DNA of 51,150 nt from a virus. Made by a program: the position numbers and the translations under genes. The stretch is from IMG/VR virus record IMGVR_UViG_3300042373_000168, positions 1-51,150 of that record; one strand, 5' to 3'. Shown piece by piece: positions 39,182-46,978 of the stretch. The notes under the pieces are model-generated. The model made no database searches. It saw only the letters and a list, made by a program, of their open reading frames with translations, and was not told where the DNA came from. Position 1 is the first letter of the stretch, and every line of letters starts with the position of its first letter.

Positions 39182-39445
39182 ATGACTAATGACGAGGCCG
39201 ATACGTTCATGCAGCAGTGCATGGCGTTGGACGACGCGATGAACGAAATGATGGAGGGTCAGGACTTAACCGTGTGCATCGCTGTCCTAACAAAGTTAGT
39301 CGGTGAGGTTATATACGACGTGCAAGACGGCCAGACCAGCAAGGAAGAAGCCACGGACTTGATACGCAAGGCCATGACATCCATCACTATGGCGTACGAG
39401 GTGTGCCGTGGCGTGGGTTCCGACGATGGAGAATTCCTTCACTAA
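39182..39445 (+). CDS. Small acidic helical protein
   Basis: 87 residues: MTNDEADTFMQQCMALDDAM, then VCIAVLTKLVGEVIYDVQDG and KEEATDLIRKAMTSITMAYE. Probably a helical bundle. It is the first gene after the second promoter, with GGAGG 4 nt before the ATG. A one-mismatch copy of the 13-bp palindrome is in the coding sequence. Unknown function. Confidence 0.65.
   Translation: MTNDEADTFMQQCMALDDAMNEMMEGQDLTVCIAVLTKLVGEVIYDVQDGQTSKEEATDLIRKAMTSITMAYEVCRGVGSDDGEFLH
39287..39299. repeat. 13-bp palindrome, one mismatch
   Basis: CTAACAAAGTTAG; read as Leu-Thr-Lys-Leu in the gene. Confidence 0.65.
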
Positions 39446-39524
39446 ACGAAGGCTTATATGTAGCAAAGCAGTAGCAGTGTAGTTAATGTATCACCAACAT
39501 CTTTATTAAATGAGGAGCAATGTA

Positions 39525-40589
39525 ATGTCAGAGATCAACTTTGGTAAGACAGTCACGCTGGCACAAGCTGCCAACATCATCACGCGCACACCGATGAACC
39601 GCTACCTGCTTGAAGGTGAGCCCGGCATCGGCAAGTCAACACTTATCCAAGCAATCGCAGCCAAGCTGCCCACACATGAGGTGGCGTACATCGACGTGCC
39701 GAACATGGACTTGGGCGACATCGCCATGCCTGTCATTGACCACGAGACCCGCACCACTAAGTACTACCCGAATGCCCGCTTCAAGTTCCAGACCGGCAAG
39801 CCAGTCATCGTGATGCTCGACGAGTACACCAAGGGTGCGCAGCCAGTTAAGAACATGCTACATCCACTGCTTGAGGTTACTAACCCACGACTAGGCGACA
39901 TGCCCATCCACCCTGACTCTATTATCTTTTTGACAGGTAATCTCAGCACGGACGGCGTAGGCGACCAGCTACCAGCACACAGCCGCAACCGCATCATCCC
40001 ATTACAAGTGCGCAAGCCAGACGCTGACGAGTGGATCAGTTGGGCTATCGACAACGAGGTATCAGCAGAGGTCATTGCTTGGGCTAAGGCATACCCACAT
40101 GCGTTCGCGTCGTACACCGACGGCGGTCAGGCTGAGAACCCGTACGTCTTCAACCCACGCAAGCAACAGAAGGGCTTCGTCTCAGGCCGTTCGCTGGAAC
40201 GTGTATCTAACATTGTTAGGATTCGCAAAGAATTGGATAGCGACACACTGATCGCAGCCATGAGCGGTGCGGTGGGCGAGGCGGCAGCGCGTGACATCCA
40301 AGCGTATATCGACTTCGCAGACCAGCTACCTACGTGGGAGCAGACAATCAAACAGCCGATGACGGCACCCATCCCTAACTCTGCGGGTGCTTGCGCAATC
40401 ATTGTGTACGGCGCTATCGCTAAGGTGGATAAGACAACCATCGCGCCATTCATGGAGTACCTGTCCCGCTTCGACCCAGAGTGGCAAGCCGTGTTCGCTA
40501 TCAACATCGCACGTAGTAACAAGCAGAGCGTGGCGTTCAGCGCGAAGGCATTCAGCGACTGGGTGAGTCGTAACGAGGACTTGCTGTAA
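39525..40589 (+). CDS. MoxR-type AAA+ ATPase
   Basis: 354 residues from ATG 39525 (GAGGAG upstream). Walker A GEPGIGKST (31-39), Walker B VIVMLDE (94-100), sensor 1 in FLTGNLS (Asn139) and arginine finger AHSRNRI (154-156) are all intact, so it should hydrolyse ATP as a ring. MoxR proteins work with VWA-domain partners as chaperones that insert cofactors or remodel complexes. Such a partner is encoded just downstream, after a 68-residue gene. A 13-bp palindrome lies in the coding sequence (Ser-Asn-Ile-Val-Arg). Confidence 0.88.
   Translation: MSEINFGKTVTLAQAANIITRTPMNRYLLEGEPGIGKSTLIQAIAAKLPTHEVAYIDVPNMDLGDIAMPVIDHETRTTKYYPNARFKFQTGKPVIVMLDEYTKGAQPVKNMLHPLLEVTNPRLGDMPIHPDSIIFLTGNLSTDGVGDQLPAHSRNRIIPLQVRKPDADEWISWAIDNEVSAEVIAWAKAYPHAFASYTDGGQAENPYVFNPRKQQKGFVSGRSLERVSNIVRIRKELDSDTLIAAMSGAVGEAAARDIQAYIDFADQLPTWEQTIKQPMTAPIPNSAGACAIIVYGAIAKVDKTTIAPFMEYLSRFDPEWQAVFAINIARSNKQSVAFSAKAFSDWVSRNEDLL
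40207..40219. repeat. 13-bp palindrome, exact copy 8 (inside AAA+ gene)
   Basis: Coding copy, central base T on the plus strand; read in the frame TCT AAC ATT GTT AGG. Confidence 0.9.
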
Positions 40590-40595
40590 GGGAGA

Positions 40596-40608
40596 CTAAC
40601 AATGTTAG
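40596..40608. repeat. 13-bp palindrome, exact copy 9 (start codon cassette)
   Basis: GGAGA-CTAACAATGTTAG; ATG at 40602 starts the next gene. Confidence 0.9.
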
Positions 40609-40808
40609 ATGAGCATGTGTACTACTTTGCGTGGGCTGAGGAGGATAACACCGGTCATAGTTATTTCGACGGTCGGCATGCTAAGTGGTACCGAGTGTTT
40701 AAGGCAGAAGGGAGAGGTATACCCGTAACCGAACCGATGAGCAGAGACGAGGCTATTGCGTACTGCAAACGCATAGTCAAACTAACAGGAGGGAGAGAGC
40801 TAACATGA
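40602..40808 (+). CDS. Small protein between the ATPase and VWA genes
   Basis: 68 residues: MLDEHVYYFAWAEEDNTGHS, then YFDGRHAKWYRVFKAEGRGI and RDEAIAYCKRIVKLTGGREL. The ATG is in a palindrome after GGAG. It overlaps the VWA gene by ATGA. It may be a small adaptor for the ATPase-VWA pair, judged only by its position between them. Confidence 0.6.
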   Translation: MLDEHVYYFAWAEEDNTGHSYFDGRHAKWYRVFKAEGRGIPVTEPMSRDEAIAYCKRIVKLTGGRELT

Positions 40809-41983
40809 GCGAACCAAAAGACAAGGAAGAGCGCAAGCTTAAGAAGGTCAAGATCGCACTGATGCGTAACCCGCTATTTGCGCTGTATCAAGGCGTGATG
40901 ATGGTGGGCAAGACGACACTGCGCGATGACATACCGACAGCCGCAACCAATGGGCGTGATGAGATATACGGGCGGCAGTTCATCAAGGAGCTAAGCGAGA
41001 AGGAGCTTGCCTTCGTGGTGATGCACGAGTGTATGCACAAAACATACAGGCACTTAACTACGTGGACGAAGCTACATGCAGAGCATCCGATGCTAACCAA
41101 TGCAGCGTGTGACTACGTGATTAACCTAAAACTTCGAGACATCGACCCGGAGGGTAAGTACATCGCGATGCCAATGAAGGACGGTAAGCCATTCGGTTTG
41201 ATCGACGAGAAGTATCGCGGCATGAATACCAAGCAAGTCTTCGATGCGCTAAAGCAGGACGGTATGGGTGGTGGTGAAGGGTTCGACGAGCATGACTGGG
41301 ATGGTGCGGAGGAGATGACCGACGAGCAGAAGGAGGAGCTAGTCAAGGAGATCGACCGCGCTATACGTCAAGGCCAGATCGCAGCCAAGAAGGTAGGTAA
41401 GGGTGCGGGTGGGCGTGACCTTGAGCTTGAAGGACTAATGGAACCCAAGGTGGACTGGCGCGAGGTGCTGCGTGAGTTCGTCAAATCAATATGTAATGCA
41501 AAGGATGCTTCATCATGGAGACGAGTAAATCGCCGGTTCGTCGGCAGCGACATCTACTTACCAACACTTATCGGGGAACGGGTAGGGCACATAGTGATCG
41601 GCATCGACACAAGTGGGTCCATCGGGGGCAAGGAGTTAAGCGACTTCCTATCTGAGGTGAAGGGTATCGCTGATGAGGTGCGACCAGAGAAGGTGGACTT
41701 GTTGTACTGGGACTGTGAGGTGGCAGCGCATGAAGAATACGATGAGTACAGCGTGGCTAACATTGTTAGCAGTACGAAGCCACGTGGCGGTGGTGGTACG
41801 AGCCCTTCATGTGTCACTGCTTATCTTAAGGATAAAAATATCAAGCCCGAGTGTGTGGTGGTCCTCACAGACGGTTACGTCGGTGATGATTGGGGTGGAG
41901 ACTGGCCGTGTCCGGTTCTCTGGACTATCGTGGATGGGAACAGTGACGTTGCACCAGTTGGCAAAACTATTCACATTAACTAA
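40805..41983 (+). CDS. VWA-domain protein with putative metallopeptidase N-terminus (DUF2201-type)
   Basis: 392 residues. The N-terminal domain has a zinc-binding-like helix (AFVVMHECMHKTYRHL, HECMH 74-78). The central linker is Gly/Glu-rich. The C-terminal VWA domain has a MIDAS metal site: IDTSGSIGG (268-274), Thr332 in GGGGTSP and Asp356 in VVLTDGYVG. This domain order is that of DUF2201 proteins that pair with MoxR ATPases. It would be the substrate-binding partner of the upstream ATPase. It has a 13-bp palindrome in its coding sequence (Ala-Asn-Ile-Val-Ser). Confidence 0.82.
   Translation: MSEPKDKEERKLKKVKIALMRNPLFALYQGVMMVGKTTLRDDIPTAATNGRDEIYGRQFIKELSEKELAFVVMHECMHKTYRHLTTWTKLHAEHPMLTNAACDYVINLKLRDIDPEGKYIAMPMKDGKPFGLIDEKYRGMNTKQVFDALKQDGMGGGEGFDEHDWDGAEEMTDEQKEELVKEIDRAIRQGQIAAKKVGKGAGGRDLELEGLMEPKVDWREVLREFVKSICNAKDASSWRRVNRRFVGSDIYLPTLIGERVGHIVIGIDTSGSIGGKELSDFLSEVKGIADEVRPEKVDLLYWDCEVAAHEEYDEYSVANIVSSTKPRGGGGTSPSCVTAYLKDKNIKPECVVVLTDGYVGDDWGGDWPCPVLWTIVDGNSDVAPVGKTIHIN
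41757..41769. repeat. 13-bp palindrome, exact copy 10 (inside VWA gene)
   Basis: Coding copy, frame GCT AAC ATT GTT AGC. Confidence 0.9.
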
Positions 41984-41993
41984 GGAGACAAGC

Positions 41994-42245
41994 ATGAGCA
42001 AGGTAATCGTAAACATGGGCTACAGAAGTATCGTGGTTGACGTGGAGGCCGCCATTGAGATCGCTCGGTTGATGGCAGGTGCTGAGGTGTACAAGTCCAA
42101 GTATCGCAGTGCACAGGATGGCAGATCGTCATACAACACGCATCACATATACCCGATGGAGCAAGACTACGCATTCACTATGCAGATGGTGACTAACGAG
42201 GCGTACAACTTGTACAAGCTGGCAGGTAAGCCGGAGGAGCGATGA
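41994..42245 (+). CDS. Small protein, unknown function
   Basis: 83 residues: MSKVIVNMGYRSIVVDVEAA, then IEIARLMAGAEVYKSKYRSA, and MQMVTNEAYNLYKLAGKPEE at the end. Strong Shine-Dalgarno (AAGGAGA). It overlaps the next gene by ATGA. A short beta-strand plus helices; family not recognised. Confidence 0.65.
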   Translation: MSKVIVNMGYRSIVVDVEAAIEIARLMAGAEVYKSKYRSAQDGRSSYNTHHIYPMEQDYAFTMQMVTNEAYNLYKLAGKPEER

Positions 42246-42454
42246 GCGAACCAAGGCCAACACTAACAACGGCGGACATAACACGCGAGGCGCTGAAGAT
42301 ACTGGAGGACAGCATGCGACCGCACTACTACAAAATAATGATGGTGGACGGCGAGTATGCAATAGCCACGAGCCTGAAGCTATGTGACGTGGTGAAGATG
42401 GGACTTACCGAAGCAGAAGCAGACGCATATCTAAAACTTTTAAAGGAGCAATAA
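42242..42454 (+). CDS. Small protein, unknown function
   Basis: 70 residues: MSEPRPTLTTADITREALKI, then LEDSMRPHYYKIMMVDGEYA, LKLCDVVKMGLTEAEADAYL. The end resembles short helical phage proteins. It overlaps the previous gene by ATGA and is followed 1 nt later by the DUF3150-like gene. No function known. Confidence 0.65.
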   Translation: MSEPRPTLTTADITREALKILEDSMRPHYYKIMMVDGEYAIATSLKLCDVVKMGLTEAEADAYLKLLKEQ

Positions 42455-42455
42455 C

Positions 42456-43316
42456 ATGGGTATCTCATCAAGCGCAGTACTGGTAGAGCTGAACGTATCG
42501 GTCTGGGGTGCAAGCAAGGTTGACCGCGATGCAACGGACGACGTGAACATCCGCAACAACGCAACACGTGACGCATCCAAGGTCTACAAGAACCTGACCG
42601 CAGGTACACATCTGCGTAAGGACATCAGCGACTACGCTGCGAAGATTCGCCAGTTTCACAACCGACAGACTTTACCGTGGACGCACAAGGGCGCACGACT
42701 TTTGCCTACTTCCCACGTACTAGAGTACAAGCAACAAATGAATGCGATGGAGCAGCAGTTCAATGCACTGTTGCATAAGTTTTACTATGAGTACCCTAAC
42801 ATTGTTAGCCAAGCGCAGACTAACTTGCGCAGTATGTTCAAGGCTGATGACTACCCTACGCTTGAGGAAGTGCGTGAGAAGTTTGGATACAAGCTGGTGT
42901 TCTCTCCCCTACCCGAAGCGGGGGACTTCCGTCTGGACGTAGCTAACGAAGAGCTGCGGGAACTATCACTCTCTTACGAAGCGGACTTCAATGAGCGTCT
43001 GGGCAAAGCTATGCGTGAGCCATGGGAACGACTGCATGAAACGTTGACGCACCTGAGCACTAAGCTGACCGATGCGCAGGATGGCAGTGAGGAAGTTAAG
43101 CGCCGTTACCACGACAGTCTGGTGACCAACGCGCAAGGGCTGTGTGAGCTGCTGACTAAGTTGAACATTACGAAAGACCCTAAGCTTGAGGAAGCACGTC
43201 GCAGTCTTGAGCTAACAATGTTAGGTGTGGATATTGACTCCATCAAAGAGTCACCCGAGGTGCGACATAGCGTCAAGTCTAAGGTGGATGAGATTCTTGG
43301 CAAGTTTGACTGGTGA
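42456..43316 (+). CDS. DUF3150-like protein
   Basis: 286 residues. The first segment (AVLVELNVSVWGASKVDRDA), then QTLPWTHKGARLLPTSHVLE, and YYEYPNIVSQAQTNLRSMFK fit my recollection of DUF3150, a family found near MoxR/VWA genes on phages and plasmids. The remainder is helical, with many Glu and Lys. Two 13-bp palindromes lie in its coding DNA, in different frames. Together with the ATPase and VWA genes it may form one three-part module. The name is from memory. Confidence 0.7.
   Translation: MGISSSAVLVELNVSVWGASKVDRDATDDVNIRNNATRDASKVYKNLTAGTHLRKDISDYAAKIRQFHNRQTLPWTHKGARLLPTSHVLEYKQQMNAMEQQFNALLHKFYYEYPNIVSQAQTNLRSMFKADDYPTLEEVREKFGYKLVFSPLPEAGDFRLDVANEELRELSLSYEADFNERLGKAMREPWERLHETLTHLSTKLTDAQDGSEEVKRRYHDSLVTNAQGLCELLTKLNITKDPKLEEARRSLELTMLGVDIDSIKESPEVRHSVKSKVDEILGKFDW
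42796..42808. repeat. 13-bp palindrome, exact copy 11 (inside DUF3150-like gene)
   Basis: Coding copy, frame CCT AAC ATT GTT AGC. Confidence 0.9.
43212..43224. repeat. 13-bp palindrome, exact copy 12 (inside DUF3150-like gene)
   Basis: Coding copy in a different frame: CTA ACA ATG TTA GGT (Leu-Thr-Met-Leu-Gly). Confidence 0.9.
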
Positions 43317-43326
43317 GGAGAACGAT

Positions 43327-43701
43327 ATGGGATACCGAAGCGATGTGGTCGCTGTGTTCTACGTAAGTAAGGAGGAGCACTACCCTGTGCTAAAGCTATG
43401 GCTGGACGAGAACTTCCCTATAAATGAGTGGGACGAAAACATACGCTGGTTCGATAGGGGCATGGTGTTTGAGTGCCCTGACGTGAAGTGGTACGACAGC
43501 TACCCAGATGTGCAGGGCTTTGAGAAAGCGGCGAGTAAGTTTGTAGACCTGTGCAACGACGAGGTGAGTGAGGGTACGCCTACGTTTAACTATGAGTTAG
43601 TACGTATCGGTGAGGACTATGACGATGTGGAGGTGGTTAGGGAAGGTATTGCATGTGAGTACCTATTGGAAGTGAGTCGAGGTGTAGTGGTGGAGGTGTG
43701 A
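43327..43701 (+). CDS. Conserved-type phage protein, unknown function
   Basis: 124 residues: MGYRSDVVAVFYVSKEEHYP, then VLKLWLDENFPINEWDENIR, an aromatic middle (FECPDVKWYDSYPDVQGFEK) and an acidic end (VRIGEDYDDVEVVREGIACE). I recall the MGYRSDV N-terminus from many phage proteins of unknown role. GGAGAA precedes the ATG. Mixed alpha/beta structure, no catalytic motif. Confidence 0.7.
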   Translation: MGYRSDVVAVFYVSKEEHYPVLKLWLDENFPINEWDENIRWFDRGMVFECPDVKWYDSYPDVQGFEKAASKFVDLCNDEVSEGTPTFNYELVRIGEDYDDVEVVREGIACEYLLEVSRGVVVEV

Positions 43702-43702
43702 G

Positions 43703-44017
43703 ATGAGTATCGAAGAGCAAGCAGAGGCTGCGTGTAACGAGTGGTGTGCGTGGGTACGGGCGGAGGGCGATGGCTTCTGGAAGTTTGGGGACATCCCTGA
43801 CGAGGCTGTGGCTGAGTGGATACCCGGCTACCTGCGTGGTGTGCAGGATAGGGTAACTGGTGTGCACGAGGGAGGCACAGACTACGACTATTTATGGGGG
43901 TACGGCGAGGACTTGTCACTGTTTAAACAATCCGGACCGCCCAACGAGATGATAGCTAAGTGTCACGCAGCGGGGTACGCAGCGGGTTACAACTCAATAG
44001 GAGGCAATGATGGATGA
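43703..44017 (+). CDS. Small Trp-rich acidic protein
   Basis: 104 residues: MSIEEQAEAACNEWCAWVRA then EGDGFWKFGDIPDEAVAEWI, PGYLRGVQDRVTGVHEGGTD and YLWGYGEDLSLFK. It starts 1 nt after the previous stop. No family recognised. It overlaps a very small membrane gene by 8 bp. Confidence 0.65.
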   Translation: MSIEEQAEAACNEWCAWVRAEGDGFWKFGDIPDEAVAEWIPGYLRGVQDRVTGVHEGGTDYDYLWGYGEDLSLFKQSGPPNEMIAKCHAAGYAAGYNSIGGNDG

Positions 44018-44111
44018 AGATATGTTGCTGATGATTCTCAAAGCTGTTTTGTTTGTCGTTACTTGCGTAACCGCAGGTATGGTACTGGCTCATTGGATTA
44101 TATGGGGGTGA
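44010..44111 (+). CDS. 33-residue membrane peptide
   Basis: MDEDMLLMILKAVLFVVTCV then TAGMVLAHWIIWG: one membrane segment preceded by acidic residues. ATG 44010 has GGAGG 5 nt upstream. It lies between two larger genes with close spacing on both sides. Function unknown; the third such mini-membrane gene in this arm. Confidence 0.55.
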   Translation: MDEDMLLMILKAVLFVVTCVTAGMVLAHWIIWG

Positions 44112-44112
44112 T

Positions 44113-45090
44113 ATGTACGGAGGACTGAGGAATACGGGTATCTACCCGATACGTGACTACGCTGCTGCTGTGGATAAGTGGGATAACACAGTGCCTATCC
44201 GTGGACGCAAAGATGACGAGCGACCATTGGGTAAGCGGAGCAAGTCTTACATGCAGATACGCAAGCACTCTAATGGGGACGTGGCGTGTGTGCTGTACAA
44301 GACCGAGGTGGTTACGTTCCATCCCGACAACACGATAACACTGCACGTGCCAGAACAGTGGCAGACCAACACAACCGCTACATTTATTACAGCAGTGCTA
44401 GGTTGGAACCGCGTGTCGTCGGGTGTTAAAGATGGCAACGTGATCTTAGCTTTGCGTGGGGACAATAACTATGCGCGACTTAGTACTAATACTAAGCTGG
44501 GTATAAAGGAAGCAGGGAATCTAACTTTGTTAGGTGGCAATCTGGTGAACATTGTCTATACTATTAACCGCAAAAAGATGAACGCTGCACGGGCTAAGGT
44601 ATCTAAGCTCCGTAAGTATCTGGCCGGTGTGCTAAAGCTACGCGACGGTGTGTTCGACTCGGATGAATCGGTTGAGCTAGACGCGTTCTTTGCGCGGCAT
44701 GGGATGGGTTATGTGGCATCTGGGGATTTGAATGCGTGGCGCGGTAAGTTGCAGTGGTCGCTTGAGTTGCCTAAAAACATGTGGTACTTCAAAGATGTGA
44801 ACCGCAAGGTGTGGCTTGAGCAAGCTAAGAAGTTCGTAGAGATAGCTGAGAAGTGCGATGACGAGGATGTGTACGGCTTGACGCTGTGGCTTGTACTGTC
44901 TGGTATTAACTTTGGTAGCCGCACAAGCATACGTGCAACAGAGGAAGCACTGAACATTAAGCTTACTGACTTACTTATCATGACGCACCCTGATGTGCTG
45001 GAAGGTACACCCGAGCCGCGAGGTGAGATCAAGGTAAACCGATACAAGCACTATGTGAACTTACTGAGTGCTTTGGAAGGGGGAGAATGA
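44113..45090 (+). CDS. Conserved-type protein, unknown function
   Basis: 325 residues. The N-terminal part is beta-rich (MQIRKHSNGDVACVLYKTEV, then VTFHPDNTITLHVPEQWQTN); the middle (INRKKMNAARAKVSKLRKYL) and end (YGLTLWLVLSGINFGSRTSI) are helical. I associate the first part with uncharacterised proteins in aquatic phages. It carries a one-mismatch palindrome near residue 137. It overlaps the winged-helix gene by ATGA. No enzymatic motif found. Confidence 0.65.
   Translation: MYGGLRNTGIYPIRDYAAAVDKWDNTVPIRGRKDDERPLGKRSKSYMQIRKHSNGDVACVLYKTEVVTFHPDNTITLHVPEQWQTNTTATFITAVLGWNRVSSGVKDGNVILALRGDNNYARLSTNTKLGIKEAGNLTLLGGNLVNIVYTINRKKMNAARAKVSKLRKYLAGVLKLRDGVFDSDESVELDAFFARHGMGYVASGDLNAWRGKLQWSLELPKNMWYFKDVNRKVWLEQAKKFVEIAEKCDDEDVYGLTLWLVLSGINFGSRTSIRATEEALNIKLTDLLIMTHPDVLEGTPEPRGEIKVNRYKHYVNLLSALEGGE
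44521..44533. repeat. 13-bp palindrome, one mismatch
   Basis: CTAACTTTGTTAG in coding DNA, read as Leu-Thr-Leu-Leu-Gly. Confidence 0.65.
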
Positions 45091-45380
45091 ACAAGGTCAA
45101 TCAGGATACGTACGCTAGAGCGTTGAAGCTGTTACTTACCCGACCAGTCTCGGCACATGAGCTAGTCAAAGAAACAGGGTTGCACATAGTCACAGCACAG
45201 CGGTTGATGCGTACGTTTAAGGAGCACGAGATCATACACATATGCAACTGGCGACAAGACTCAAAAGGCCGTGACGCTATACCTGTATATGAGCTTGGGT
45301 TTCGCAAAGATAAACCACGCAGGGCTATGACTCAAGCGCAACGACAACAGTTGTGTAGAGCAAGGAAGGAGAAAGCATGA
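45087..45380 (+). CDS. Winged-helix DNA-binding protein
   Basis: 97 residues. Residues about 8-65 fit a winged helix-turn-helix: helix (TYARALKLLLTRPVSAHELV), turn, recognition helix (TGLHIVTAQRLMRTFKEHEI) and wing strands (IHICNWRQDSKGRDAIPVYE). A basic tail follows (KAKPRR-like, RQQLCRARKEKA). Such proteins are transcription regulators. It is another candidate for binding the 13-bp palindrome. Overlaps neighbours by ATGA on both sides. Confidence 0.72.
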   Translation: MNKVNQDTYARALKLLLTRPVSAHELVKETGLHIVTAQRLMRTFKEHEIIHICNWRQDSKGRDAIPVYELGFRKDKPRRAMTQAQRQQLCRARKEKA

Positions 45381-45844
45381 TCACACTAACCCGCGAGGAA
45401 GCGCAGCAGGTGCTGGATGCGTTGGAAGGTTCGATAGACGCACAGGAATGGGAGATTAATGACCATATAACAAAGTATGGGGAGTGGTATAGGCCGAAGC
45501 GTGTTGAGTACATGAAGCAGCAACTAGCAAATACGAACAGCACAATCGAAACTCTCCGCGCCCGACTTAGCGCACCTGAACCGGAGCCGGTGGCGTGGTT
45601 AAAGAAAGACCGCAGCAGCATTGAAGTCAGCATCATGAGTGCGGAGTACATGAAAAACGCGGGGTTTGAGCCACTCTACACCGCCCCACCACAGCGCGAA
45701 TGGCAGAGTCTGACGCATGAGGAAATTGCTGAGGAATCTGGCGCGGCAAAAGCACAAAACCACATGGTTCTTACGTTGGCAGAAGGCTTTTTCTGTGGGG
45801 CGAGATGGGCAGAAGCCAAACTAAAGGAGAAGAACGGTGGATAA
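45377..45844 (+). CDS. Early-region phage protein with Ea22-like layout
   Basis: 155 residues. N-terminal MITLTREEAQQVLDALEGSI and a helix (YMKQQLANTNSTIETLRARL), a Pro/Glu linker (APEPEPVAWLKKDRSSIEVS), then PLYTAPPQREWQSLTHEEIA and a C-terminal helix ending AEAKLKEKNGG. This mosaic of modules (EPVAWL..., PLYTAPPQ..., EWQ.LT.EEI) is typical of variable early phage proteins of unknown function. The sequence of the end repeats in the next gene. Confidence 0.65.
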   Translation: MITLTREEAQQVLDALEGSIDAQEWEINDHITKYGEWYRPKRVEYMKQQLANTNSTIETLRARLSAPEPEPVAWLKKDRSSIEVSIMSAEYMKNAGFEPLYTAPPQREWQSLTHEEIAEESGAAKAQNHMVLTLAEGFFCGARWAEAKLKEKNGG

Positions 45845-46076
45845 AACATTTGCAGCAATCGAAAAACTTAAAGAAGTCGAACTGGAGTTGCACCGGCTGA
45901 AGAACTACGCAGAGATGATGAACCGCTCAGTCGAAGCAAAACTCGAATGGCAAGGGCTGACGGATGAAGAAGTAGAGAATGAGGTTGCGCGGATACTTGT
46001 GACGCTGACAGAAGACATATGGCCTATTGCACTTAGCCGCGCCATCGAAGCCAAGCTAAAGGAGAAGAACGCATGA
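45837..46076 (+). CDS. Small paralogue of the preceding gene's C-terminus
   Basis: 79 residues from a GTG start (45837) with AAAGGAG upstream. A helix (FAAIEKLKEVELELHRLKNY) leads to EWQGLTDEEVENEVARILVT and SRAIEAKLKEKNA, similar to EWQSLTHEEIAE...AEAKLKEKNGG in the previous protein. It therefore looks like a partial duplication. Overlaps by 8 bp with the preceding gene and by 4 with the next. Confidence 0.65.
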   Translation: MDKTFAAIEKLKEVELELHRLKNYAEMMNRSVEAKLEWQGLTDEEVENEVARILVTLTEDIWPIALSRAIEAKLKEKNA

Positions 46077-46978
46077 CACAAGTATGTTTCACTGATGCGG
46101 GGTTTCCCCCTAACATTGTTATATCGGTCGGGATAGACCAATGGCGCACCAATGTATTTACAGCAGACGATGTGGTGTTTGGTGAATTGTCCTCGCAAGT
46201 AATACCAGTGGTGGCAAGGATGTTCCCGGCGTGGCAGTTTGTTGTAACCACTGTCCACATGGAAGGGCCGGGTGTTAAACGCAAGGTCTACCCAACATGG
46301 ATAACGGTATCGGAGAAAGGTGTTAGTCGGGGCAAGATAAACATCAGGCACCCATGGCGGTATAGCGAGGACTTGGTGTTCGAGAACCCGCGTATCCACA
46401 GAGCTATGCAGCGGAAAGGGCGCAAGACCACAACCAAACCGAGCGTAGCGATACAGATTGTTAAGCAGTACTTTACAGACCCGCCCATTACAGAAACTAT
46501 AGAGGTTGTAACTAGGCAGATGAGGGTAAACGCAAACCAACATAAGGTTACGTTTGGTGCGATGAGAGACCTAGAGTACATGAAGCTTGTAGGGCTAGTG
46601 CAATCTTACGTTGAGGAAAACTTACTAGAGATTGCAAAGCAAGTGCCCGCAGTGAACACTAACTTCGACTTGCCCGCGTATTTAAATCTTGTTGAGGATA
46701 CAAAAATATCGGTGTCTGTGATGGACGTTCCGACCAATTCTGCGTTGACAGTCATGCTGCACGGTGATAAATATGTGTTACAGAGAAGTAATATGCCGAT
46801 CTTTGCGCTGACCTCAGAGCACTTACCGGAGCAGGTTCGTATGGCGGTAGGGTTACTCAAGCTAATAGAGGACGGTCAGTTCGTGCGTGACGTAGGGTAC
46901 AGGCACAAGGCAGATCAATTCTTAGTTGTTTACGGTGGGCCATTTGACGAGGAGATAGCATGCAAAACTTTAAATTAA
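46073..46978 (+). CDS. Conserved-type protein, unknown function
   Basis: 301 residues. The first part is beta-rich (VDQWR-type start, GIDQWRTNVFTADDVVFGEL, RMFPAWQFVVTTVHMEGPGV), followed by a helical middle (FGAMRDLEYMKLVGLVQSYV) and a mixed end. A near-copy of the 13-bp palindrome lies at the N-terminus (Pro-Asn-Ile-Val-Ile). Its size and position resemble the gene at 44,113-45,090, but no clear homology was seen by eye. No catalytic motif. Confidence 0.65.
   Translation: MTQVCFTDAGFPPNIVISVGIDQWRTNVFTADDVVFGELSSQVIPVVARMFPAWQFVVTTVHMEGPGVKRKVYPTWITVSEKGVSRGKINIRHPWRYSEDLVFENPRIHRAMQRKGRKTTTKPSVAIQIVKQYFTDPPITETIEVVTRQMRVNANQHKVTFGAMRDLEYMKLVGLVQSYVEENLLEIAKQVPAVNTNFDLPAYLNLVEDTKISVSVMDVPTNSALTVMLHGDKYVLQRSNMPIFALTSEHLPEQVRMAVGLLKLIEDGQFVRDVGYRHKADQFLVVYGGPFDEEIACKTLN
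46110..46122. repeat. 13-bp palindrome, one mismatch
   Basis: CTAACATTGTTAT: the last base differs. Confidence 0.65.

Noticed and set aside
39525-41983. Calling the ATPase and VWA genes cobS and cobT
   Set aside because: CobS/CobT are distant relatives of the same fold pair, but nothing here points to cobalamin synthesis. The HECMH-VWA architecture fits the DUF2201 type better.
41673-41993. In-frame upstream extension of the 83-residue gene
   Set aside because: It runs through the VWA coding region in another frame; the ATG at 41994 has a strong ribosome site.
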